Assembly: GCA_031397815.1 (NCBI GenBank)
Contig: JANNMJ010000117.1
Location: 1 to 23,027, forward strand
Direction: 5' to 3'
DNA from: JANNMJ01 sp031397815
Lineage (GTDB): Bacteria; Bacteroidota; Bacteroidia; Cytophagales; Hymenobacteraceae
DNA: 23,027 nucleotides
Part shown: positions 9,101 to 14,868 of the stretch, piece by piece
Layout: each line of letters begins with the position of its first letter
Position numbering within the stretch: position 1 is the first letter of the stretch
Made by a program: the position numbers and the translations under genes
The notes under the pieces: generated by a model
Told to the model about the DNA's origin: nothing
Database searches by the model: none
Seen by the model: the letters and a program-made list of their open reading frames with translations, nothing else

Positions 9101-9333
9101 CCGGGCCGTATCAGGCGGGCGAGCGGCACCAGCTCGTAACCGTCGTAGCGAAACACGCCCTCGTCGGTGGCAATCCACTGGAAGCCGGTCTGGTCGGTCA
9201 GGAGCTGTTTTATCAGGAGCTGACTGAGTATCGGGTCTCGGTGCCACGGCTCGGCCGAAGCCTGTCCGGCTGCCAGCAGCCCGAACAACCCCACGAAGAC
9301 GATGCGTAAGGTGAGCAAAAACGCGCGTACCAC
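6157..9333 (-). CDS. propeller/Y_Y_Y sensor histidine kinase (HisKA_3)
   Basis: Membrane sensor kinase of 1058 residues. A signal peptide (about 1-27, ending GQASA) leads to a large periplasmic sensor built of two-component-regulator propeller repeats, seen as GFQWIATDEGVFRYDG, GHLWIGADAGLF, GQVWGGTDHGLFRL, DNLWVATDRGLYWL and GTVWAGTYAGLIRYD (about 50-660). A Y_Y_Y-type domain follows (HYAYRLRPVG ... PGDYTVEIRA, about 720-800), then one transmembrane helix at about 812-835. The cytoplasmic part has a HisKA_3 dimerisation domain with phosphoacceptor H853 in NLHDEVGSLL, and a HATPase domain with N-box EAVTNAVRHG (N981), DDGQA and GMGLRSM. All key residues are present. The kinase start is GTG 9333, since no ATG gives a signal peptide. 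It converges with the response regulator, its probable partner. The ligand is unknown; related sensors in Bacteroidota often detect sugars or polysaccharide fragments. Confidence 0.93.
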   Translation of the reverse strand: MVRAFLLTLRIVFVGLFGLLAAGQASAEPWHRDPILSQLLIKQLLTDQTGFQWIATDEGVFRYDGYELVPLARLIRPGRVAAPKGIVSAICLDPTGHLWIGADAGLFCLTLRTGAFRRLALPQEATAAPPTVMQLFRHPRSGHLWLSCGDGSTVVLDAAHGGRYISHRQMPGVGYLYQPDGTPTGVWISFVKMLHFDPVTHRSVETPAGVARLDATGPVRQYVPTEYVMMPVPGTVPLRLFCANALFELTDGHHLREVRRWLPAERTDNFKPTFVRADSVCEWVSQHHYVQLTVRGARAGEVVTDSLRLGEVANFYRHNFVVYRDAPGVQWCYSRMWRGVHKRRVAAPQAVSALTQSGGRTMASMRSITRLADGRLFLGSYDGPFVQAADSPRAPLRRLPIVRAGRQLLMAYDALTTRPHSSPPTTVIADAEVGFQVFNPRTNECLPVPVESGKYPRPTRFLTLLEDTRGQVWGGTDHGLFRLNLRTRLGRRYQPLNRPKAGALLAQLQIIDLAADSATDNLWVATDRGLYWLAPATGELRRVGGASAEPLSTTAELLCVAAAGRGRAWVGTRTDGLLLVDAERGVLQQLGIVDGLPSSTVATVLCRPDGTVWAGTYAGLIRYDPAQQRLAVFGAAAGLTEAEMNRSSAYADPRTGALLFGGVGGLFQVAPTTMGQAENDRQRPVRLLVTAFGESGLSTESGAGRALVPVRGGEPVPALRLGARATDFVEVRLALTDLLTPDFVHYAYRLRPVGADAHAPLPAWQPTTRRLVLQGLAPGDYTVEIRAETSTGQLAANVVRVPLHVARVWWQHPAAWVLAALALVGLAYGLFWLQGRRARREARLRDELAANLHDEVGSLLTKISLMAEVLQQADDVAVATTDSEAGTTTTAPDPVLHQLAARLLLNSRTAVQALRDVVWSIDSRADSVQALLDRMEDHLDQTAPVAGLRHSFEAEPLAHFQALRPLVRKQIYLIFKEAVTNAVRHGKGATTLRVRLVREGSHFLLEITDDGQAANAPSRSGMGLRSMAARAKAINGTLQTGLRTDGQPGFQVRLKVRG

Positions 9334-9338
9334 TGAGC

Positions 9339-9346
9339 CAAATGTA
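9339..9346 (-). promoter_or_regulatory. candidate -7 box for the sensor kinase gene
   Basis: On the minus strand the sequence reads TACATTTG, an exact match to the Bacteroidota TAnnTTTG box. It ends only five bases before the GTG start, so transcription from it would give an almost leaderless mRNA. The -33 element is weak (TTA, about 21 bases further up). Confidence 0.35.
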
Positions 9347-9496
9347 ACTCAGGATGCCTTCGATAGTTAATTCAATTGCAGGGTATTGGGGGCGTCCGCA
9401 TCAGCAGAAGCCGACTTAATGGCACGAATTGGGGGAATTGGGGGGAATCGCGCGGGCCTCTCGCCCCGCACCCTAGACGGGCGCGACTTAACGTAC

Positions 9497-9598
9497 CCGG
9501 CACCGTCTCGGTGCCGGAGCTGCTGATGCCAATCGGTTCCCAACCGCCGGCACTGCGACGGTGCCGGATACGCAGGTTGGCAGATCAAGAGACCTGCG
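9497..9598. repeat. cluster of four successive hairpins
   Basis: Four hairpins stand almost end to end: CCGGCACCG-TCT-CGGTGCCGG (9497-9517, 9-bp perfect stem), CGGTT-CCC-AACCG (9534-9546), CCGGCACTG-CGA-CGGTGCCGG (9547-9567, same arms as the first with one G-T pair), and CGCAGGT...ACCTGCG (9571-9598). They lie just past the stop of the leftward gene at 9615-10523 and upstream of the kinase gene. No T-run follows, so I read them as REP-like units that may also stop or stabilise transcripts. Confidence 0.65.
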
Positions 9599-9614
9599 GA
9601 TACCCGACACGGAC

Positions 9615-10523
9615 TTACTCACTCCCTTGGTCAGACGCTTGTTCTGAATCCTGTTCAGAATCCTGTTCAGAATCCTGTTCAGGCTCTTTCCCGGTGACCA
9701 CACCGCGCTCAGCCGCCGATAAAATCAGCTGATACATCCCGCCTTTTTCAGTGGTGATAGCGAGGGTGGCGGCGTCGGTGAATACCACTCCTTCGGCGTG
9801 GCTGACTTCGGGGAGCGGGATGATGTGCACCTCGCCGTCGAGGAGCGATTCGGGGGTGATGGTCACCAGAAAAAGCTGTTGCTGACTCAGCAGCGCGAGC
9901 AGGTGGCCGTTCGGATGGAGCGCTGCGTCGGTGACTTGCGCTGGCAGCTCGTAGCTGCCGATGTACTCGGCGAGGGCTTCTTGGTCGGGGGGCGTGGGGG
10001 CGGCGGGCAGCCGGTGAATGCGGCAGGTGCGCGAGCGGCCGCGGTCGCGGGAGAAGAGGTAGAGGTGATCGTCGCGCCAGACCATCGCTTCGCAATCCCA
10101 GTTGAAATCCTCCGGGTTCGGGGGCGGAAAATCGGTCTGGTCGGCGTAGCGAAACCGGATGCGCGGCGGAATGGCGGCGGGCTGCGTGGGGTCGAAACGG
10201 TAGATAGTGAGGTCGCGGCGGTTGTTTTTGTTATTGCCGAAATCGCCGATATAAATCCGCCCCAGCTCGTCGGAAGTAAGCGCTTCCCAATCTTCGTTGG
10301 TGGCCTCGGGAATCAGAATCTTCCGCAAAACCTCCCCCTGCCAGTTGATGACGTACAGAATCGGGGCGTTGCCGTGGTCGCCGTGGGTGTAGAACGTGCC
10401 CGGCTCGGGCGCAAGCGCCATCCCCGAGCTTTCGGGCACCTCCTTGAGATACCCCGTCGAAATCAAACCCGGAATCGGGTCGGCGAGCGCGGCGACTTTA
10501 GCGCGCTGTTTTTTGTGGCCCAT
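9615..10523 (-). CDS. propeller-like protein of unknown function (paralogue 2)
   Basis: The function is not known. This 302-residue protein is homologous over its globular part to the lipoprotein at 1403-2284, with shared blocks SSGMALAPEPGTFYTHGDHG, NEDWEAL, IYIGDFGNN, DLTIYRFDP, CEAMVW, HLYLFSRDRG and EGVVFTDAATLAITTEKGG. Unlike its paralogue it has no signal peptide: the ATG at 10523 leads straight into MGHKKQRAK, and an in-frame stop lies only a few codons upstream, so no longer start exists. It may therefore be cytoplasmic or have lost its export signal. The C-terminus ends in a low-complexity tail of four-residue EQDS-type repeats made by a 12-bp DNA repeat. It is divergent from the EamA gene and stands alone. 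Confidence 0.78.
   Translation of the reverse strand: MGHKKQRAKVAALADPIPGLISTGYLKEVPESSGMALAPEPGTFYTHGDHGNAPILYVINWQGEVLRKILIPEATNEDWEALTSDELGRIYIGDFGNNKNNRRDLTIYRFDPTQPAAIPPRIRFRYADQTDFPPPNPEDFNWDCEAMVWRDDHLYLFSRDRGRSRTCRIHRLPAAPTPPDQEALAEYIGSYELPAQVTDAALHPNGHLLALLSQQQLFLVTITPESLLDGEVHIIPLPEVSHAEGVVFTDAATLAITTEKGGMYQLILSAAERGVVTGKEPEQDSEQDSEQDSEQASDQGSE
9629..9688 (-). repeat. 12-bp tandem repeat coding for the EQDS tail
   Basis: Five units with a 12-base period, the middle three nearly identical (GTTCAGAATCCT on the plus strand; units start at 9641, 9653 and 9665, with degenerate units at 9629 and 9677). The period is a multiple of three, so changes in copy number lengthen or shorten the acidic tail without a frameshift. 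Confidence 0.85.
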
Positions 10524-10714
10524 AGAATCGAATGGCTACCCGAATACCCACTAGCGAGTACGCCGGGAGCGCGACAGGCGCCGCATACGGCAAAGCGGCT
10601 GTATAAGATGTCGCGATTTTGCGCCGGGCGGGCCGAAGCCGCGCATTGAGGTTCTTGCGAGCGGGTATATCCATCCGAAAACAGCTTTAAAATAGCCAGC
10701 CCAAATCCAAACCC

Positions 10715-10722
10715 GACCTTTG
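10715..10722 (+). promoter_or_regulatory. possible -7 box for the EamA permease gene
   Basis: GACCTTTG matches TAnnTTTG except for its first base and is followed by C, as in many Bacteroidota promoters. A start of transcription near 10729 would leave a leader of about 50 bases before ATG 10782. Confidence 0.3.
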
Positions 10723-10781
10723 CCCGCATCGGTCAGCGGGCGCTTTTCGCCTCTCCCCTGTTCTGACCTAAACCCGCCCCC

Positions 10782-11693
10782 ATGTCGCACGGAGTCCGTC
10801 AGATGCTGCTTTCTACACTCCTTTTCGCACTCATGAATGTGTGCGTCAAGCAGCTGGGGCGGCTCCCGACGTTAGAGGTAATTCTGGCGCGGTCGGTGGT
10901 GTCGTTGGTGCTGAGCTGGTGGGCGGTGCAGCGGGCGGGCGTGAGCGTTTGGGGGAGCGGGAACGATAGTCAGAGCCGGTGGCTGTTGGCTTCGCGCGGC
11001 ACCACGGGGGCGGTGGCGCTGGTGCTCTACTTCGCCACGGTGCAGCATCTGCCGCTGGCGGTGGCCGTCACGCTGCAATACCTCTCCCCGATTTGCACGG
11101 CGCTGGTGGGGATTTGGCTGCTTCGCGAACCCGTCAGGGCGGCGCAATGGGCGTGCTTCGGGGTGGCGTTCGGAGGCGTGCTTCTGACGCAGCTCGACCG
11201 CGCCACGCTCCCGCCCGACGCTATTATCTGGGTGATGACGGGCGTCGGCGGGGCCATCGTATCGGGGTTTTCGTACGTCACGATTCGGCGGCTGCGCGGG
11301 CGTGAGCATCCGCTGGTCATCGTGTTCTGGTTTCCGTTGGTGGCGCTGCCGCTGGCGCTCGTCGGGACGGCGCTCGTCGGCATCTGGCCGACGCCGCAGG
11401 AATGGGGCTGGCTGCTCCTCACCGGCCTCTTCACGCAGGGCGCGCAAGTGACCATGACGAAGGCGTATCAGGCGGAAGAAGTCTCGAAAGTGGCCGTTCT
11501 GAACTACATCGGGCTGCTGTACGCAGTGGCTATCGGCTGGGGCATTTTCGGCGAGCGTCTCGGTCCGCTCACGCTTGGCGGACTGGCGCTGGTGCTGGTG
11601 GGCGTAGTGGCGAACGTCTGGGTGAAAGCGCGACACGACCGCCGCGCCGCCGAAGCCCTCGCCGTGGAAACGGCGGTGGTCGAGACGGTCTGA
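10782..11693 (+). CDS. EamA/DMT-family permease
   Basis: Inner-membrane transporter of the drug/metabolite superfamily, 303 residues with about ten transmembrane helices in two EamA repeats. The first repeat shows LLFALMNVCVKQLGRLP and ARSVVSLVLSWWAV, then GTTGAVALVLYFATVQHLPL and the typical LQYLSPICTALVGIWLLREP. The second repeat ends with AVLNYIGLLYAVAIGWGIFG and GLALVLVGVVANVWVKA, where the Glu-Arg after FGERLG is the usual family position. Known relatives export amino acids, nucleosides or drugs; the substrate here cannot be predicted. ATG 10782 is the natural start. The gene is divergent from the propeller-like gene and lies 208 bases before the efflux locus, so it is probably a separate unit. 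Confidence 0.9.
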   Translation: MSHGVRQMLLSTLLFALMNVCVKQLGRLPTLEVILARSVVSLVLSWWAVQRAGVSVWGSGNDSQSRWLLASRGTTGAVALVLYFATVQHLPLAVAVTLQYLSPICTALVGIWLLREPVRAAQWACFGVAFGGVLLTQLDRATLPPDAIIWVMTGVGGAIVSGFSYVTIRRLRGREHPLVIVFWFPLVALPLALVGTALVGIWPTPQEWGWLLLTGLFTQGAQVTMTKAYQAEEVSKVAVLNYIGLLYAVAIGWGIFGERLGPLTLGGLALVLVGVVANVWVKARHDRRAAEALAVETAVVETV

Positions 11694-11748
11694 AAAGAAA
11701 AAACATCCGGCCTTAACCCCTAAAAGCCAACCCGATGAAAAACAATCG

Positions 11749-11838
11749 TGTACGTACAGGAGTCATTCGCCGGAAACCGGGGTTAACTATCGCCCTTCCA
11801 TCGAGATGCTACGTACAAAGGCACTTTTCGCCGGAAAC
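11749..11838. repeat. imperfect direct repeat upstream of the efflux operon
   Basis: The sequence TACGTACA...CATTCGCCGGAAAC at 11751-11777 recurs as TACGTACA...ACTTTTCGCCGGAAAC at 11810-11838, 59 bases apart. The first copy is inside the palindrome TGTACGTACA (11749-11758). Its place between the EamA and TolC genes suggests either twin operator sites or a local duplication. No regulator gene lies beside the operon. Confidence 0.5.
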
Positions 11839-11901
11839 GCCTCCCAACGCCCGTCGCGGCGCGGGCCTCTGATCCCGGCACGGCTGCCGACAATTCTCTA
11901 G

Positions 11902-13311
11902 ATGCTCCGGATAGTAATGGATGTTTTTAAGCGCAAACGCCCTTATTCAAGCCCAACCAGCACCGGGAGCCTCAGCCGCCTCCTGCTGACCTCGGCGCTG
12001 GCGCTGCTGACCGGGGGCGCGGCTTGGGCGCAAGCCGCCACCCCGCCGCCGCCCGCCGAGCCGCTCACGCTGCCGCAAGCGTTGCGGGTGGCGCTGCAAA
12101 ATCAGCCCACGCTCCGGCAAGCCGCCATTGATGAGGCCACGAACGAAACCGCCATCCGCATCGGGTTGGCGGGGGCGCTGCCGCAGGTCGATTTGGCGGC
12201 GAGCGCGCAGCACTATTTCGGCCTGCCGTACGCCGTTTTTCCGAACGCGCAGGGCGCCGTGGTACCTATCCGAATCGGGCTGCGGAATACGTCGGTGGTG
12301 AGCTTGAGCGCGAATCAGGCGCTGTACAGCGCGGATGTGTTGCGGGCGTTTCGGGGCGTGAAAACGTCGAAGGCCTTCTATCAGCAGAACACGCAGCTTA
12401 CGCGCATCGGGGTGGTGCGCGATGTGAGCAAGGCGTTCTATGAGGTGCTGCTCGCGGAGCGGCAGGTGGCGGTTTTCGACCAAGATATCCGGCGGTTGCA
12501 GCGGAATCTGCGCGATGCGACGGAACGCTACAACGCGGGGCTGGTCGATAAAACGGATTTTTTGCAGGCGGATATTTCTCTGAATACCTCGCTGGCGAGC
12601 CGGAAACAGGCTTTTGAAGCTGTGAAAGCGCAAACCGCCCTTCTGCGCGAGCTGCTCGGCCTCGAAAACGACCAGCCCCTCGCGCTCCGCGCCGACACGA
12701 CGACCCTCGAAGTCGATGCGATGGTCGATACCACGACCGCCCTCGAAACCGCCAACCGCTTGGAAGTACAGCAGCTTCAGACCCAGCGGCGCCTCCTCGA
12801 CCTTGATGTTGACTACTACCGCTACGGTTTTCTGCCGACACTCTCGGCGTTCGGCACCTACAACGTGGCGTACCAGAACAACCAGCTGCCGGAGCTGTAC
12901 AGCCAGTCGTTCCCGAACTCGTTCGCGGGTCTGCGCCTCGCCGTGCCGATTTTCCAAGGAACGCGGCGGTTGCAAAACCTCCGCCGCAGCCGCTTGCTCG
13001 TCGACCGCCTCGACCAGCAGACGCGCGCCACCCGCTACCGCATCAATACCGAATACGAATCGGCCCTCGCGAACTACCGCAGCGCCGCCACCGACTTCAC
13101 CACCAGCCGCCGCAACCGCGAATCGGCCAGCGAAGTGTACCGCGTAATCGACCTGCAATACCGCGAAGGAATCCGCGCGTACCTCGACGTGCTCGTCGCC
13201 CAAACCACCCTTCGCACCGCGCAGCTCACGTATTACGCCGCCCTCTTCCGCCTCCTCGAAAGCAAAGTCGATTTGCTGGAAGCGCGCGGCGAGCTGGCGA
13301 CCGATTACTAA
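11902..13311 (+). CDS. TolC-like outer-membrane efflux protein
   Basis: Outer-membrane channel of a tripartite efflux system, 469 residues. A signal peptide lies at about residues 24-44 (LLLTSALALLTGGAAWAQ), after a basic N-terminal extension. Two outer-membrane efflux protein (OEP) repeats follow. The first begins PLTLPQALRVALQNQPTLRQA, with the YEVLLAERQVAVFDQDIRRL helix and the turn AGLVDKTDFLQADISL. The second begins NRLEVQQLQTQRRLLDLDVD and ends with YREGIRAYLDVLVAQTTLR and LLESKVDLLEARGEL. The family conserves the Y.AGL..., L...DLLQA-type turns. ATG 11902 is given; ATG 11917 (MDVFKRKR) is equally possible and gives a more normal signal peptide. It is the first gene of the operon, with the fusion protein 25 bases downstream. 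Having the outer-membrane gene first differs from the common order fusion-pump-channel. Confidence 0.92.
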   Translation: MLRIVMDVFKRKRPYSSPTSTGSLSRLLLTSALALLTGGAAWAQAATPPPPAEPLTLPQALRVALQNQPTLRQAAIDEATNETAIRIGLAGALPQVDLAASAQHYFGLPYAVFPNAQGAVVPIRIGLRNTSVVSLSANQALYSADVLRAFRGVKTSKAFYQQNTQLTRIGVVRDVSKAFYEVLLAERQVAVFDQDIRRLQRNLRDATERYNAGLVDKTDFLQADISLNTSLASRKQAFEAVKAQTALLRELLGLENDQPLALRADTTTLEVDAMVDTTTALETANRLEVQQLQTQRRLLDLDVDYYRYGFLPTLSAFGTYNVAYQNNQLPELYSQSFPNSFAGLRLAVPIFQGTRRLQNLRRSRLLVDRLDQQTRATRYRINTEYESALANYRSAATDFTTSRRNRESASEVYRVIDLQYREGIRAYLDVLVAQTTLRTAQLTYYAALFRLLESKVDLLEARGELATDY

Positions 13312-13336
13312 CCCCAGAACCCCAAAGCGGCCTCCT

Positions 13337-14518
13337 TTGAAACGCTTACGATATCTCCTCCCGCTCCTCGTCCTCGCTACGGCGTGCGGCAAGAAAGACG
13401 AAAAGCCCGCCGCGCCCAACTTCACGGGCGTCAGCTTGGCGGAAGCGCGCCAAACCGACGCCATTTACTACGACGAGTACCCCGCGACCGTCGTGGCGCT
13501 CGAACGGGTCGAGCTGCGCTCGCAGGTGCCGGGCATCATCACGGGCGTCCATTTCCGCGAGGGCGAGGTAGTGCCAAAAGGCAAAGTCCTCTATGAAATC
13601 GACCGTCGCAAGTACGAGGCCGCGTATCAGCAGGCCACCGCCGGGCTGCGCGCCACGCAGGCCAACGCCCAAAACGCCAACGTAAACGCTACCCGCTACC
13701 AGCGCCTCAGCCAGCAGGATGCCGTCGCGAAACAGCTCGTCGATAACGCCCTGACGGCGCAGGCCACGGCGCAGGCGCAAGTCGCGTCGGCGCAAGCAGG
13801 AGTAGCGGCCGCGCAAACCGACCTCGATTATTCCGTCGTGAAAGCGCCGTTCACCGGCCGCATCGGCATCTCACTGGTGAAGCTCGGCGAACAAGTAGCG
13901 GCCGGTTCAACCCTCCTGAACACCGTGGCAAGCGAAGACCCGATGGCGGTCGATTTCGTGGTAAACGAGAAAGAGATTTCCCGCTTCGCGAAGATGAAAA
14001 CTCTTAGCAGCGGCAGTTCCAGCGCCAAAAAAGGCAAGTCCAAAACCGTCAGTACCGTCGCCGCCGCCGATTCCGTATTCCGCCTCCGCCTCCCCGACGG
14101 CACGCTCTACGAATCACGCGGCCAGCTCCTCGCCCTCGACCAAGGCATCGACGCCCAAACCGGCTCCCTCCGTATCCGCGTCCAATTCCCGAACCCCGAC
14201 CGCCTCCTCAAAGACGGCATGAGCGCCTCACTGCGGGTGCTGAATCAGGCGTCGGGCAGCCGCGTGGTCGTACCCGCAAAAGCCATCGTCGAGCAGATGG
14301 GCGAAACCTTCGTCTTCCTCGCGCAGGATACCGTGGCGCATCAGCAGCGCGTAAAAATCGGCCCGCGTTTGCGCGACGGCGTCGTCATCCTCGAAGGCGT
14401 AACAGCCGGGCAAAAAGTGGTCACCGAAGGCCTGAACCGCCTGAGGGACGGCGGGACGATTAAGGTGGTGCCGCCAGCGGCAGGTAATGAAGCTCCCAAG
14501 CCCGCCGCTGTTAAGTAG
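13337..14518 (+). CDS. RND efflux membrane-fusion lipoprotein (HlyD/AcrA family)
   Basis: Periplasmic adaptor that links the inner-membrane RND pump to the outer-membrane channel. It has 393 residues. The signal ends in lipobox LATAC (Cys17), so it is lipid-anchored. The lipoyl/barrel-sandwich halves are VELRSQVPGIITGVHFREGE with KGKVLYEIDRRKYEAAY (about 55-95) and DYSVVKAPFTGRIGISLVKL (about 160-180). Between them is an Ala/Gln-rich alpha hairpin. The beta-barrel and membrane-proximal domains follow to QKVVTEGLNRLRDGG near the end. A Ser/Lys-rich insert (SSGSSSAKKGKSK, about 220-235) is not typical of the family. The start is TTG 13337, because no ATG or GTG precedes the lipobox after the TolC stop. 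The pump gene follows only after a 350-base hairpin-rich gap. Confidence 0.92.
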   Translation: MKRLRYLLPLLVLATACGKKDEKPAAPNFTGVSLAEARQTDAIYYDEYPATVVALERVELRSQVPGIITGVHFREGEVVPKGKVLYEIDRRKYEAAYQQATAGLRATQANAQNANVNATRYQRLSQQDAVAKQLVDNALTAQATAQAQVASAQAGVAAAQTDLDYSVVKAPFTGRIGISLVKLGEQVAAGSTLLNTVASEDPMAVDFVVNEKEISRFAKMKTLSSGSSSAKKGKSKTVSTVAAADSVFRLRLPDGTLYESRGQLLALDQGIDAQTGSLRIRVQFPNPDRLLKDGMSASLRVLNQASGSRVVVPAKAIVEQMGETFVFLAQDTVAHQQRVKIGPRLRDGVVILEGVTAGQKVVTEGLNRLRDGGTIKVVPPAAGNEAPKPAAVK

Positions 14519-14868
14519 CGCGACTGCTGTGTCAATTGCTGAGTCAATTGCCCGGCGCTTCAGCGCCGGGAAACAGGGAAAAGTGGGGTCAATGCAGCTC
14601 TGTCAATTGCTGAGTCAATTGCCCGGCGCTTTAGCGCCGGAAACAGGGAAATCGGCAGAACAGGTTCTTGGGGGCTAAAGCCCCCTTACTTAATGCTCCC
14701 TTCCTTCCCGGCGCTAAAGCGCCGGGCAATTGAAATCCTCCCTGATCTATTCTCCCTCTTCCCTCTTTCCCGGCGCTAAAGCGCCGGGCAATTGAAATCC
14801 TCCCTCCCTTGCCCGGCGCTTCAGCGCCAGGCAACAGAATCTTCCCAAAACGCAGCTTCTCCTTCCTG
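14519..14868. other. repeat-filled gap between adaptor and pump genes
   Basis: This 350-base stretch has no gene of its own. It is built almost wholly of short palindromes and their flanks (see the repeat entry). In one frame the pump ORF opens at 14809, 20 codons before the true ATG, but those codons come from a palindrome. Confidence 0.7.
14551..14831. repeat. cluster of six palindromes, REP-like
   Basis: Five copies of the stem CCCGGCGCT/AGCGCCGGG with a two-base loop are at 14551-14570, 14622-14640, 14707-14726, 14769-14788 and 14812-14831 (the last has one mismatch). A sixth, related palindrome GGGGGCT-AA-AGCCCCC lies at 14670-14685. The flanks give orientation: the first two copies are preceded by GTCAATTG and followed by AAACAGGGAA, while those at 14707 and 14769 are preceded by CTTCC/CTTTCC and followed by CAATTGAAATCCTCCCT, the reverse orientation. 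This is the layout of clustered REP elements (BIME-like). No RAYT transposase is in the window. Confidence 0.85.

Noticed and set aside
11947..13464. A 505-codon open frame on the minus strand opposite the TolC gene
   Set aside because: It has no domain that I recognise and lies opposite a gene with clear OEP repeats. Long antisense frames are common in GC-rich coding DNA.
14670..14685. Rho-independent terminator after the adaptor gene
   Set aside because: The palindrome GGGGGCT-AA-AGCCCCC is followed by TTACTTAATG and not by a T-run, so it is listed with the repeats.
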